Positions 34,699-45,052 of a DNA stretch of 64,000 bases are shown one piece after another. The DNA is taken from contig NC_044927.1 of the NCBI RefSeq assembly GCF_003576645.1, positions 13,776,157 to 13,840,156 on the forward strand, given 5' to 3'. This DNA comes from Ipomoea triloba. Taxonomy: Eukaryota; Streptophyta; Magnoliopsida; Solanales; Convolvulaceae. A program made the translations under genes and the position numbers. The stretch's first letter is position 1. Every line of letters begins with the position of its first letter. A model generated the notes under the pieces. That model did no database searches. It was not told the origin of the DNA and saw only the letters and a program-made list of their open reading frames with translations.

Positions 34699-34900
34699 TA
34701 ATGATATTAATAATAACAACATCAACAATAATAATAAAGAAGAAAATCTCACAGTTTGAAGCGACTTCTTTTTATGTGATTTCTTTATAGCGACTTCACA
34801 ATTTGAAGCACAAGAGCCAGTATTGACTCCACTAAGGCTTGAACCCACCACCTCCCGTATAAAGGGAAGGGTTTGATGCCACTGGACCACAAGGTCCTTG
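34699..34900 (-). mobile_element. tRNA-derived SINE-like element
   Basis: On the minus strand 'GTGGTCCAGTGG' (A box, about 34880-34892) and 'GGTTCAAGCCT' (B box, 34835-34845) are spaced as in tRNA-derived Pol III promoters. The body ends in a TTATTATTATTG tail. It abuts the 3' end of the Helitron. No target duplication was identified. Confidence 0.55.
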
Positions 34901-34956
34901 GCTCACAATTAGTATTTAGTTATGGGGATGTTTGGTTATTGGCTTATCAGCTAAAT

Positions 34957-36499
34957 TGATGATGTATAATGATGAGTGAAAATATGGGTGTGAATGTCGT
35001 TCCGCTAAGGATTGGGGCTATGGCAAGTAATTGTATGAATTAAGAATACTAGGCACTAGAGTATGTGAATCAACTAAAATCCAAGCAACTAAAACTGAAT
35101 GATGAAAATTAAAAGAAAGCAATTTACTAAGGAGAAAACTATATGATAAGGGAATGGGCCAGATTAGGGGGATTGTAACTTTGATGTTCTAACAATCTCA
35201 AAATTAGGGAAGGAACAATTAACCTAGGGATTTATGGGCAATAATTCAGCTACTTTCGTAATCAATAAACAGAATTAGGTTACAATTGCTCCACTGTCGT
35301 GATGCATCAATCATAACCTTAAGCACTTAAGCATTGTAAGCCCCCAAGATTACCCCTATTCTCATAGTAGGAAAAATTAGGTTGAAATTGGTAAGGCTCG
35401 AGATCTCCATCCAACTTTCGTTGTAATGAATCCCTCTCCTAGACTAGCAATTAATTGTGGCCATCAATAAATAACAACACTACTACAAAAATACCTTTTA
35501 ACGTCGATTATTTTTGACATACGACGTCAATTTTTTTCCGACGTAGTTCCAGCAGACGTTATAAATAAATTATACGACGTCGGTTTTAAAAAATCGACGT
35601 CGTATATTATTTTTAATTTTTTAAATAAGTACATACGACGTCGGTTTTTTATAAACAACCAACGTTATATGGTTTTCAATTTTTTTTTTTCACTTTTAAC
35701 GTCGATTTTTCAAAAAATCGACGTTATATGTTATTTTTGTAGTAGTGCAAGTAGAAAGAAAATCTCCAAATCAACATAAACCCTAGGTAAAAGATTCAAT
35801 CCCTTTATGCAATAATCACAAATCAAACATCAAGATTTAACAATGGACCCCTAATCCAAACCCATAAGCGAATTACTCACGCATGATTGAAGTAAACACA
35901 GTAAGGCAATAATTAAAGATGGAAAACATAGCTGCAAGATTAAAGAATAAAAAGGGAAAACTTTACTAACGATTCTTGAGAGTAATTTCAATCCAAACGA
36001 TGATTCCAAGCTCGAAACCGAATTCAATTATGTAAATCTGCTGTATTCTATGCTATGGAAAACTCTAAAGAAGGGAAAAATTGCACTAAACTAAACTAGG
36101 GCTCGGGATCTCCCCAAATATCAGAAAACGCGGAATAAATACTGGACAGCAGCCGGGTCACGGCCGCCATCACGGCCGGGATCGGGGCCGTGATGCGGCG
36201 TGGCCAGTTGCTGTCCGCGGTGGAGGTCACGGTCGTGAGGCTGGCCGTGAGGCGGCCTCCTGGTCCTCTTCTGACTCCTTTCGTGCTCCGTTGCTCCTTT
36301 CCGTCCCGGGGTAGATTTCTTGTGCCTCGAAAACTAGTCCAAGATGATCGAAAATCCTTCCTTTGCTCCTCATTTGTGAATAAACTAAGATTGATCAAAT
36401 GTAACACATAAACGAGCCTTAAATGTATCAAGGTAAAGAAAATAAGCAACAAAACTCCTGAATCGTGGGGCAAATAAAGGTATAAAATCATGTGTATCA
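34957..36499 (-). mobile_element. Solo LTR, probably Ty3/Gypsy
   Basis: Ends are TGATGATGTAT ... TGTGTATCA (TG...CA), flanked by the 5-bp duplication TAAAT (34952-34956 and 36500-36504). There is no internal retroelement domain, so it is best read as a solo LTR left by recombination. On the minus strand the start TGATACACATG resembles the Gypsy LTR start at 28311. It carries a CACTA MITE. It interrupts a repeat whose halves, with 'tgtttggtta..ggcttat' motifs, lie on either side. Confidence 0.7.
35478..35747. mobile_element. CACTA-type MITE
   Basis: Inverted ends CACTACTACAAAAA ... TTTTTGTAGTAGTG with a CAA duplication on both sides (35475-35477 and 35748-35750) fit En/Spm (CACTA) elements. 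The 270-bp body is built of 'acgtcg'/'cgacgt' sub-palindromes such as 'tcgatttttcaaaaaatcga'. Confidence 0.85.
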
Positions 36500-36504
36500 T
36501 AAAT

Positions 36505-36739
36505 TTTAGCTTATTTGATTAAGTTTAGCTATTTGACCTACCAATAAGCTATTTTGAAGTGTTTGGTAAATGGCTTATAGGTCTTGGCTTATTGGGCCAA
36601 TAAATTGAAAATTGAAAAGTTAGTGAATGTAGCTTTTTCTATTAGCTTGTTAGGATCAATGAGTATATTGACTATTTTATCCTTTGAAATCAATGGAATT
36701 TAATTATAAATGGGTGGTGGGTTTGTTATTTTATAATAA
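36505..36739. other. Right half of a repeat split by the solo LTR
   Basis: Contains 'gtgtttggtaaatggcttat', matching 'atgtttggttattggcttat' left of the solo LTR (34929-34948). Probably a hAT- or Harbinger-like MITE remnant. No gene. Confidence 0.35.
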
Positions 36740-37184
36740 CTAGTGTTTTACCCGTTCGATGCACGGATAATATTTTTATATTAAATATTTAAATAATAAA
36801 ATTAAAGGTTAAATTATAAATAATCAAATAAACAAATAGATAAATATATAAAAATGGAACAACAATATATATTATGATTCAATTAGTTCATATAAAAACA
36901 AACAAATGGATAAATATATATAAATGAAACAACTGGGGTGAGAACTTCATGAGGGCATGAGCAATGATTTTATATAACAAATATAAATTCAAAAACTAAA
37001 AATAATAAAGAAAGACAGAAGAATTGAGAATCCAGATCAAAGCCTAAAAAGAAACAATAAAAATATATATTATGATTCAATTAATTTATATCAAAACAGA
37101 CAAATAGATAAATATATAAAAATGAAACAACTGGGGTAGAACTTCATGAATTATGATCAGATTGAAGCGACAAAAACATAAGAA

Positions 37185-37188
<4 letters not shown>

Positions 37189-37282
<94 letters not shown>

Positions 37283-37305
37283 GCACACACACACGCACAC
37301 ACACA
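37189..37305. repeat. (TA)n followed by (CA)n microsatellite
   Basis: About 88 bp of pure TA, then a short CA-rich tract with occasional G. Open frames across it are artefacts of the dinucleotide repeat. Confidence 0.95.
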
Positions 37306-37589
37306 ATGTGTAAAGAACATATACCTCCACATCTTCCAACACATATTCTAAGGTTTCTCCTCAGTTATTCTTGACTTCGTAAGACGAATCAATTGTACTT
37401 TGATTGCCCACGCAGTATTGAAGGCGTTTATCTTATTTATAGTAACACAAAAATATGGGCCATTCTATGTAGATTTTTTTGTGTATGAAGCTAAAGTGGT
37501 AAGATGGAGTGAACAAAAGATGTGAAATTGGTTGCATGGTTGCATGATTTATATATTGCTAGCGGAATTTATTAGATAGAAATTTATTT

Positions 37590-37901
37590 GGAAAACTTTA
37601 AAAATAATTGATTAATAATAATTATTGATTGATTAATATTAATAATAATAATCACTCTTGCTATTATCCGATTATTATTATTATTATTTTTATTATTATT
37701 AATTAAGAATTACTCCGTAATAATTTGTAATTTGCCTTTTATTAATAATAATCAATCATGTTATTATTTTAAATCAATTTATCGTTTGTCACCGATTAAG
37801 AATTTTTGCGTTTTTATAATGTAATAATAATCAATCCTGTTATTATTTTAAATCAATTTACCGTATTAATAATAATAATCACTCTTGTTACTATCCGATT
37901 A

Positions 37902-37940
<39 letters not shown>

Positions 37941-38500
37941 GAATTAAGAATTAATAATTTACAATTTGCCTTTATTAATAATAATAATAAATCTTGTTAT
38001 TATTTTAAATCAATTTACCGTTTTTCATTGATTAAGAATTATTGTCTTTTTTTATAATGTACATTAACATGTAATTTCTATTTTATTTTATGCAATTTGC
38101 CTTTATTAAATCATTGCAATTTGCCTTTATTTATAATAATCACTCCTGTTATTATCCGATTAAGAATTAAGAATTTGCAATTTTCCTTTATTAATAATAA
38201 TCAATCTTGATATTATTTTAAATCAATTTACCATTTTTCACCGATTAAGAATTATTGTCTTTTTTATAAGTTAGCATGCAATTTCTATTTTATTGTATGC
38301 AATTTCCCTTTATTTATAATAATCACTCCTGTTATTATCTGATTAATAATTAAGAATTTACAATTGCCTTTATTAATAATAATAACCACTCCTGTTATTA
38401 TCTGATTAAGAATGAAGAATTCGCAATTTACCTTTATTAATAATAATCATTCCTGTATTATTTTAAATCAATTTACCATTTTTCAACGATTGACCAACAC
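37590..38500. repeat. Degenerate tandem array within the Helitron
   Basis: The words 'cctttattaataataatca', 'gttattattttaaatcaatt' and 'ccgattaagaatta' recur about five to six times with variable spacing. AT-rich, non-coding. Confidence 0.65.
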
Positions 38501-38875
38501 AATATTATGTTAGATATATCACAAATTATATATCACCAATCACCAATCAATATGAACAACATATATTACCATATTACCTTATGGAATTACATTATTAATA
38601 AATATGGATAATTAATAAAATTAATAAAATAATAAATATATAAATATTAACAATATTACCATATTAGATATATCACAAATTATATATCACCAATCACCAA
38701 TTAATATTATTAATAAATATGGATAATGGGATTAAATTATTAATAAATATGGATAATGGCATTAAATTATTAATAAATATGGATAATTAATAAAATAATA
38801 AATAAATAAATAATATCCATTATGTTGTTACTAAAATGCTCTCCAGTTTTTGGGGGAAAATTTTTGCTAGGCACT

Positions 38876-38877
38876 TA

Positions 38878-38924
<47 letters not shown>

Positions 38925-38927
38925 TAC

Positions 38928-38970
<43 letters not shown>

Positions 38971-39000
38971 ATAATAATAATAATTATTATTATTATTATT
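38876..39000. repeat. (TTA)n, (TA)n, (ATA)n compound microsatellite
   Basis: Adjacent runs of TTA, AT and ATA/ATT. No coding content. Confidence 0.95.
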
Positions 39001-39463
39001 TCGGTTCATGGTAAGTTAACTATGTTTCTTTTTCATTTTCTTTTTTTACTACTAGTATTATTAGTATTAATTAGTAAATTATGAACCCTTTTTATTATTT
39101 CCTTTTCTATTGTTTCCTCAATAAATTTTTAGTCTCATTTGTTTGGGTAGAAGTAGTTCGTTTTTTATTGATAACCATATTATTAGCAGTCTGTTTCCTG
39201 GTAAGTTAATTTCGTTTCGTTTTCTATTTTTTCTTGTATGTTAATTTTGTTTCCTTTTTCATTTTTCATTTTTACTACTAACATTATTAATATTAATCAT
39301 TGAATTATTGATCATTTTTTTTATTTTCTTTTCCTATTGTTGCTAAATATTTTTTTCTTTTTAAATTGTCTGGGTTGAAGTGTTCGGACGGGAATAAACG
39401 AGATGAGAATTTTTTTAATAATATTATATATTATAGATATGGATTAGTAGCCAGCCATCAAAT

Positions 39464-39467
<4 letters not shown>

Positions 39468-39523
<56 letters not shown>
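39468..39523. repeat. (AT)n microsatellite
   Basis: About 28 uninterrupted AT units just outside the Helitron 5' end. Confidence 0.95.
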
Positions 39524-39525
<2 letters not shown>

Positions 39526-40484
39526 TTGGTTTGGCAATCCTATCATACAAAAAGTAAATTACCACATATAAATCAATGATCAAAAATAGAATTAACTCTA
39601 ATTTTTTTTTCTAATTAGTTACTCCGTATAATAATTGTTTTGTTCAATATCATATTACAACATAAATCATAATGTGTAAATGTTAAAAAATATAGCCAAT
39701 ACCCTCGAGTAGTAACTGCTAACGTGAGTGGATCCACCATTCTTGAAAAAATCTTAGGGACAGAATCCAATTCTTGAATCTCTCTTTTTTTTTTTCCCAA
39801 TTAATAATTATAGTATTCCAATTCTATATTAATGCATTGTGCATATCACAAGTGGACTTTTACCACAACCATGACATATATTTCAACATTTGCCAATGAA
39901 CATGGTATTACATTTATGATATGAAAGTAATTCTAGGAAAATAAACTATGGTGTGAGACCCATCAACAGCATTATATATATACATACGCTTTTGTTTAAT
40001 ATTGCTGCATCACCTTCTTCTTCAAGTAGGCACTGCTTCATATTCGTACTACTGGAAATGTCTTGAAGGAAATTCAAACCGCGATTTATTTCATCACCTA
40101 TTGACGAATACATGGTCAGGTATGGCGAGACGGGGGAGTTGAATTGGGGAGTTGCTGAACTTTTCGACAGCATTTACCTAGAGAAATTGCCCGAGCATCA
40201 GTATAACAATCGCAAAGCAAATGAGAGTAAGAAGGCAAGTCCAACTTCGGACCTATCATTTTGTAGGCATGGCTTAGGGATACTTTTTATTTATTTGTAG
40301 TCAATTAGTAACTAGTAATTCAAATTTCCTTTTTCAATTTTCATTTTCATCATTAATTTATGTTTTTGTACTGTTTTCATTTTATTAGGGATCTTTTTTT
40401 ATATATAGTCAATTGGTGAGTCTTTTCCTTTTTCATTTTCTATCAATTAGGTGTCAATTAAGGCACAAATATGTATAGGAGTGA

Positions 40485-40533
<49 letters not shown>

Positions 40534-40603
40534 CTGTTTCCTTTTTCATTTTCTATCAATTAGGTGCCAATTAAGGCACTAATATACATAGAAGTTATAT
40601 CAA

Positions 40604-40661
<58 letters not shown>

Positions 40662-40702
40662 TATTAATTATTAATATTGTTTCCATAAATTTGTCAAAAT
40701 GA
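39524..40702. other. Spacer with (TTA)n tracts; short open patch of unknown nature
   Basis: A stretch at about 39960-40260 is less AT-rich and open on both strands for 60-75 codons, but no family is recognised. At 40430-40665 a block 'ctttttcattttctatcaat', 'taggtg.caattaaggcac' and (TTA)n occurs twice in tandem. Confidence 0.35.
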
Positions 40703-42588
40703 TTGTAACACCCCAATTTTCACCACTTGGATTTATTACAAAATCCCTAATAGTACAATACATTGCGGAAGCATCAAACCAGCAGAAAACTAGGTGTTAC
40801 CGCCACGCTTAGGCATCTCTCCTATACCCAAACGCTAAGGCTAAACTTACAACCTCAAATAACCATATCAATATCCAAAAGTGTACATATGGAACTAATC
40901 CTTCCAGGGTGTCTATTCTAGGATAGAGTAGTCTTCAACCTCGACTCCCATCCTATTCAGAGCTCATCGGGCCACAGAGGCCCACGCTAGACTGCATCTA
41001 ATAAAGGACACAATGAAGTGTAGTTAGCGCGACGGCTAAGTAAGGAAATCCATTGTCACTCGAAAGTAAACAAAGGTTTTGAACACAATATAATAATTAG
41101 AAAAAGATAACCGTTACCCAACGGTCGCAATCTACCTGCAAGTATTTAACAGTAAAACAGTGCAGCGCAGTATATAAGTGACATCAGCACATAATACTTC
41201 TATTACTGAAAATTTTCATTTAATTCAAAGTGGGAAACACAACACGCATTTTAAGGTTCGGGACACACGACCTTTTCATTCCCACTCAATCTCTCAGCGA
41301 ATAGACTTCGCTCTGCAGTATGAACAAATCATACAAATTCTCACACTTCACTCAGCGAATAGACTTCGCTCTACAGTATGAATAAATCATACAAAATCTC
41401 ACACTTCACTCAGCGAATAGACTTCGCTCTGCAGTATGAATAAATCATACAAAATCTCACACTTCACTCAGCGAATAGACTTCGCTCTGCAGTATGAATA
41501 AATCATACAAAATCTCACACTTCACTCAGCGAATAGACTTCGCTCTGCAGTATGAATAAATCATACAAAATCTCACACTTCACTCAGCGAATAGACTTCG
41601 CTCTGCAGTATGAATAAATCATACAAAATCTCACACTTCACTCAGCGAATAGACTTCGCTCTGCAGTATGAATAAATCATACAAAATCTCACACTTCACT
41701 CAGCGAATAGACTTCGCTCTGCAGTATGAATAAATCATACAAAATCTCACACTTCACTCAGCGAATAGACTTCGCTCTGCAGTATGAATAAATCATACAA
41801 AATCTCACACTTCACTCAGCGAATAGACTTCGCTCTGCAGTATGAATAAATCATACAAAATCTCACACTTCACTCAGCGAATAGACTTCGCTCTGCAGTA
41901 TGAATAAATCATACAAAATCTCACACTTCACTCAGCGAATAGACTTCGCTCTGCAGTATGAATAAATCATACAAAATCTCACACTTCACTCAGCGAATAG
42001 ACTTCGCTCTGCAGTATGAATAAATCATACAAAATCTCACACTTCACTCAGCGAATAGACTTCGCTCTGCAGTATGAATAAATCATACAAAATCTCACAC
42101 TTCACTCAGCGAATAGACTTCGCTCTGCAGTATGAATAAATTATACAAAATCTCACCATTCACTCAGCGAATAGACTTCACTCTGCAGTATGAACAATTC
42201 ATACAGAACCCCTCACCATTCATTATATTCACACGACTCAAAAACCATCACACTTGCTCGAATATATTCCCCAAAATACACATATTAGTTAACGTTATTT
42301 CTATTACGAAAAGCCAAGTACGAGAGTCACGATAATTCTTAAAACACCAGTTTTCTCTAAATTAGTAATTATAATGCACAGAAATAATATTTGAGTCTTC
42401 AAAAATTCACCCGCCCGTAGGCCTTCAAAACATCGCAATACTCGGGCTTAAAAACATCGGGGAAAAGTTTGGTCAAAAACAAGTTGAAAACGAGTCCGCG
42501 TCGCGCGAACTCGCGATTGGCCGCACCAGCGGACGCACGGCGGACGCAGGCGTCCGAGCCGCGTTCGCTGGTTCGGCGTTTCTCGCCG
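40703..42588 (+). repeat. LTR-like remnant beginning TGTAACACCCC
   Basis: The start TGTAACACCCCAATTTT is common for LTRs of plant Gypsy chromoviruses. The following 500 bp are moderately GC-rich, unlike the flanks. No 3' boundary, duplication or coding domain is visible, and it ends where pararetrovirus sequence begins. The class is inferred from the terminus only. Confidence 0.4.
41293..42220. repeat. 58-bp minisatellite, sixteen copies
   Basis: The unit runs 'ctcagcgaatagacttcgct', 'ctgcagtatgaataaatcat', 'acaaaatctcacacttca'. Unit starts are exactly 58 bp apart from 41293 to 42163. The inner copies look identical; only the first two and last two carry substitutions. Such homogeneity implies recent amplification. 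Confidence 0.95.
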
Positions 42589-42615
42589 AAAGTAGAGGGT
42601 GATATGCTTTCATAA

Positions 42616-42825
42616 CTAATGAGTTACTTTTGCAAAAAGATTTTCAAAATAAGTTTTTTCTTTAAGTAAATGTTTGTAAGCATAATAACAGTGTCTATCA
42701 TAAAGATTTTTCTTACTAAAGTTTGGATTCTCTTCAACAAGAGGTCTGTATATTTTAAGTTACCTTATGACTTCTCTGTATTGTCTTTTCATGACAATAA
42801 AAGTATCAAAATAAGTATATTCCAT
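42616..42825 (-). pseudogene. Pararetroviral small ORF '0' with internal stop
   Basis: The ATG at 42825 lies shortly downstream of the primer site in viral sense. The frame would encode about 69 residues, rich in Tyr, Lys and Glu and mostly helical in pattern. A TAA at 42762-42760 interrupts it after about 21 codons. Its second half ('KKNLYDRHCYYAYKHLLKEK') resembles small ORF b at 50380-50171 in length and spacing of Tyr, Lys and the C-terminal His. Function unknown. Confidence 0.6.
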
Positions 42826-42851
42826 TATAATTTGTCTCAGATATCGTAAGA

Positions 42852-42863
42852 GCTCTGATACCA
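42852..42863 (-). promoter_or_regulatory. tRNA-Met primer-binding site of the pararetrovirus
   Basis: The minus strand reads TGGTATCAGAGC, the 12-base complement of plant initiator tRNA-Met used by all known Caulimoviridae to prime minus-strand DNA synthesis. It follows a C tract and precedes the first small ORF. Confidence 0.9.
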
Positions 42864-42864
42864 A

Positions 42865-42974
42865 GTAGAGGGGGGGGGGTATGCTCCCGCAGGAGTGGTG
42901 TATGCCTCTATTAGAGGTTTCGTGAAGGGAAGTTTTAGTCTGTTTCTGGTCCACTGGAATAATTATTGTCATTC
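42865..42974. repeat. Inverted repeat arm, partner at 44943-45052
   Basis: About 110 bp, from the G tract through 'tatgctcccgcaggagtggt' to 'aataattattgtcattc', recur reversed at 44943-45052. Both carry the end of the 183-residue viral ORF and its tail. The arms flank an inverted block, so they probably took part in the rearrangement. Confidence 0.85.
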
Positions 42975-42975
42975 T

Positions 42976-43096
42976 GGGGGGCATTCTGAAAAAGTATTCT
43001 CAAGTTTCTTTTTGGGAATTTGAGGTTCAAACCTTTGAAGTTTCTTTGAGCTGGAAGCTCCAGTTTCTAAGTTTTTCAGAAGTTCTTGATCCTTTT
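42976..43096 (-). pseudogene. Transactivator (viroplasmin) fragment
   Basis: The minus strand repeats the end of the transactivator frame seen at 51514-51594 ('ELLKNLETGASSSKKLQRFE'). It then continues about ten codons further than that copy before a junction at 42976. It is inverted relative to its neighbour at 43097. Confidence 0.7.
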
Positions 43097-43631
43097 AAAA
43101 CATGGGTTAGTTAAGTCAGCCAATATTTCTCCACTCCATGAATTTTCTGGAATACTTCCAGAAATGCTGGCAGAAACTTTTGAAACTATTATCCCTGAAT
43201 TTCCTAAAAAATTCAGATTGGATTTCACTTCCCTTTACCCAGACTTCAAAGAAAATAAACCTGCCTATCATCTACTAGAAGTAAACTTCCATAATGTGGA
43301 TGACGAATACAAAGACTTCGAGACAGAACACCAACACCCCAAGGCCTTGAAACTTGAAGAAACAGTGGAAATACAACTTGATCAGGCCAGAGCCAAAATA
43401 CTTGCGGAGAACTTCAACTGGACAAAATTCAAATTTGCCAACAAGAACATACTTAGAGAGGACTCTCATGGGAAAATCTACTGTGATCCAAGCATCGGAT
43501 CAAGATACTTTTTTCCTTTTGAAATCACTCATTCCAATCCAAGACTTGTCAACTCCTACAAGAGAAGGATCAGGAGGGTACTGCCGAAAACTTTGTCGTC
43601 TTCTGAATCTGAAGATATGAGTTTATCTTGA
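43097..43631 (+). CDS. Pararetroviral ORF, probable C-terminal part of the transactivator
   Basis: Open for about 178 codons from the junction to TGA 43629-43631, with no start of its own that looks natural. Features are 'HGLVKSANISPLHEFSG', 'DFTSLYPDFKENKPAYHLLE', an acidic middle, and 'SSSESED' at the end. It sits directly upstream of the promoter in viral sense, where the transactivator gene ends in caulimoviruses. Its start also abuts a broken transactivator piece, so I infer it is the C-terminal half of that protein. The family is not recognised from motifs alone. Degraded copies occur at 52966-53360 and 55207-55604. Confidence 0.5.
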
Positions 43632-43719
43632 TAAGATGGCATCACTTTACTTCTTTGGCTAAGATAAGGGGGCCTGTCCCTTTCAACTTTTCTTTAACTA
43701 TACCACTTTTGCTGTACAC

Positions 43720-43900
43720 TTTTTGACCATGAGATAAAGAGATAAGATTCCATATCTTTCTGTCACTTCGACCGAAGATATGAGATAAGATTACATTTTA
43801 TCTTCGGTGTGTCAATAATGTAAATAGTAGTAGACAGCTGTAAAGGTAGTTCTAGGTTCTTCTTCTCCCTTCTATATAAGGAGAAGCTTGTACATTTGTA
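43720..43900 (+). promoter_or_regulatory. Pararetroviral pregenomic promoter (35S-like)
   Basis: A TATATAAGGAGAAG box lies at 43873-43886, followed by 'acacacaagaagaacacaag', resembling the TATA region of 35S-type promoters. Upstream are several GATAAG words and a stem-loop pair 'cgaagatatgagataag' / 'cttatct..' with 'tttatcttcgg' (about 43780-43815). GATA motifs are known activating elements in such promoters. Two further copies lie on the minus strand. Confidence 0.75.
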
Positions 43901-44449
43901 AAAAACACACAAGAAGAACACAAGAAAACTATCAATGAAAAACCCTTTTCAGAAAACACTTTACTTCTAAAAACTTTCTTCTTTTCTCTGCAAAACAGAT
44001 TGCTACTAAGAGGTAATATTACTTAAACCAGATCTCTTTACTTTGTGTTTGTTCTTATTATTATGCTTTATTGTTCTTATTGTTCATATTTAAAAGACGT
44101 AAATCCTGCTTGAGCCGAAGCAACCTGTGTAGTCTAAGTTTGTATGTCAGGTAGAGAAAGTACCTAGGTGGGGAAAAGAGAAACCTGAGTTTGAATACTT
44201 AGATGTTGTTAAGGTTGTAGACGGAGGGTCATGGGATCCTTTGGTTAGTAGGTTAGGGATGATAAGGTGAAAATAAAAAGAACAAATCTGATAATAAAGC
44301 AATAAAAGTAAGAACAAACATAAACTAAAAAGATCTAGATAAGTAATAAAATTCTTAGTATAACAGCCTGTGATACAAGAGAGAAGAAGAATCTTTAAAC
44401 CAGAAGGTTTTCATAAAACTTAAACTTCTTGAAAGACTTATCTATCACC
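43901..44449 (+). promoter_or_regulatory. Pararetroviral leader region
   Basis: About 550 bp between promoter and the ATG of the 183-residue ORF, with short upstream AUGs. Near-identical copies are at 52149-52690 and 54395-54930 on the minus strand. 'AATAAAG'/'AATAAAA' words at 44275-44350 could act as polyadenylation signals for the terminally redundant RNA. Confidence 0.5.
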
Positions 44450-44982
44450 ATGGATAAAAAAACTTATCCAACAATACTTTGGAAGTACTAAAAACTTTTT
44501 AACTGAAAAAAATACATCAAGAAACTGATGAAATCCATACTTTTTACCTAGACCAAAACTCAGAAACATATTTCGACTACAATATCACTGTACCAAATCA
44601 TAACTTAATCAAAGAAGGAATAAACAAAATCTTTCCTACTGAAATTTCAAACACTATACTTTCAAAATTAGAATTCCAAACTTTTCAAGAAACTTTAACT
44701 CTAGATTCAATTAAAGAGTCTGTTGGTCAACTTTTTGAAAAACACGAACTGGAACTTAAACTCAAAGAGTTATCTCACTTTGTTATTACTTCAAATCACA
44801 TATCCAACTTCAGAGGTTTTCTTAGACCTTTTGAGGTAAACGCCACTTATCATCTTGGTAATAACCTCCAAATTTTCAACTTTCCCACTTATAATAATCA
44901 TCATGAAACTGATGATTGGGATAACTTTGCTGAAGGAAACTGGAATGACAATAATTATTCCAGTGGACCAGAAACAGACTAA
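44450..44982 (+). pseudogene. Pararetroviral 183-residue-type ORF, copy 1 (frameshifted)
   Basis: Matches the intact frame at 52148-51618 but has one extra A in each of two A runs (near 44456 and 44505), which break the N-terminus. The remainder ends at TAA 44980-44982 with 'NYSSGPETD'. No family is recognised. Its start lies after the leader and its tail continues toward the primer site in the 42852-42975 copy. Confidence 0.7.
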
Positions 44983-45052
44983 AACTTCCCTTCACGAAAC
45001 CTCTAATAGAGGCATACACCACTCCTGCGGGAGCATACCCCCCCCCCCCTCT

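Larger units (their letters stand above)
36740..39437 (-). mobile_element. Non-autonomous Helitron
   Basis: On the minus strand it begins A|TCTATAATATATAATA at 39437. It ends with the hairpin 'CCGTGCATCGAACGG', then GTAAAACA and CTAG|T at 36740. Terminal TC and CTAG, the subterminal hairpin and an AT insertion site are the canonical Helitron features. No Rep/helicase is encoded. The interior is mostly microsatellites and a degenerate array with 'cctttattaataataatca' and 'ttattttaaatcaattta'. Confidence 0.75.

Noticed and set aside
34666..34890. 74-codon minus-strand frame at 34.7-34.9 kb as a gene
   Set aside because: It lies across a tRNA-derived SINE with A and B boxes and has no protein-like features.
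37086..37374. Frames rich in alternating Ile and Tyr at 37.1-37.4 kb
   Set aside because: Produced by the (TA)n microsatellite, which has no stop codons in some frames.
41293..42220. CRISPR-like regular array
   Set aside because: The 58-bp units are directly adjacent with no unique spacers, in plant DNA; it is a minisatellite.
42880..42890. G/C tract near the viral primer site as a plus-strand polypurine primer
   Set aside because: In viral RNA sense the tract is C-rich, so it cannot serve as a polypurine primer.
42760..42984. 74-codon minus-strand frame over the primer site
   Set aside because: It reads through the inverted-repeat arm, the C tract and the primer site before entering small ORF 0; it is a junction artefact.
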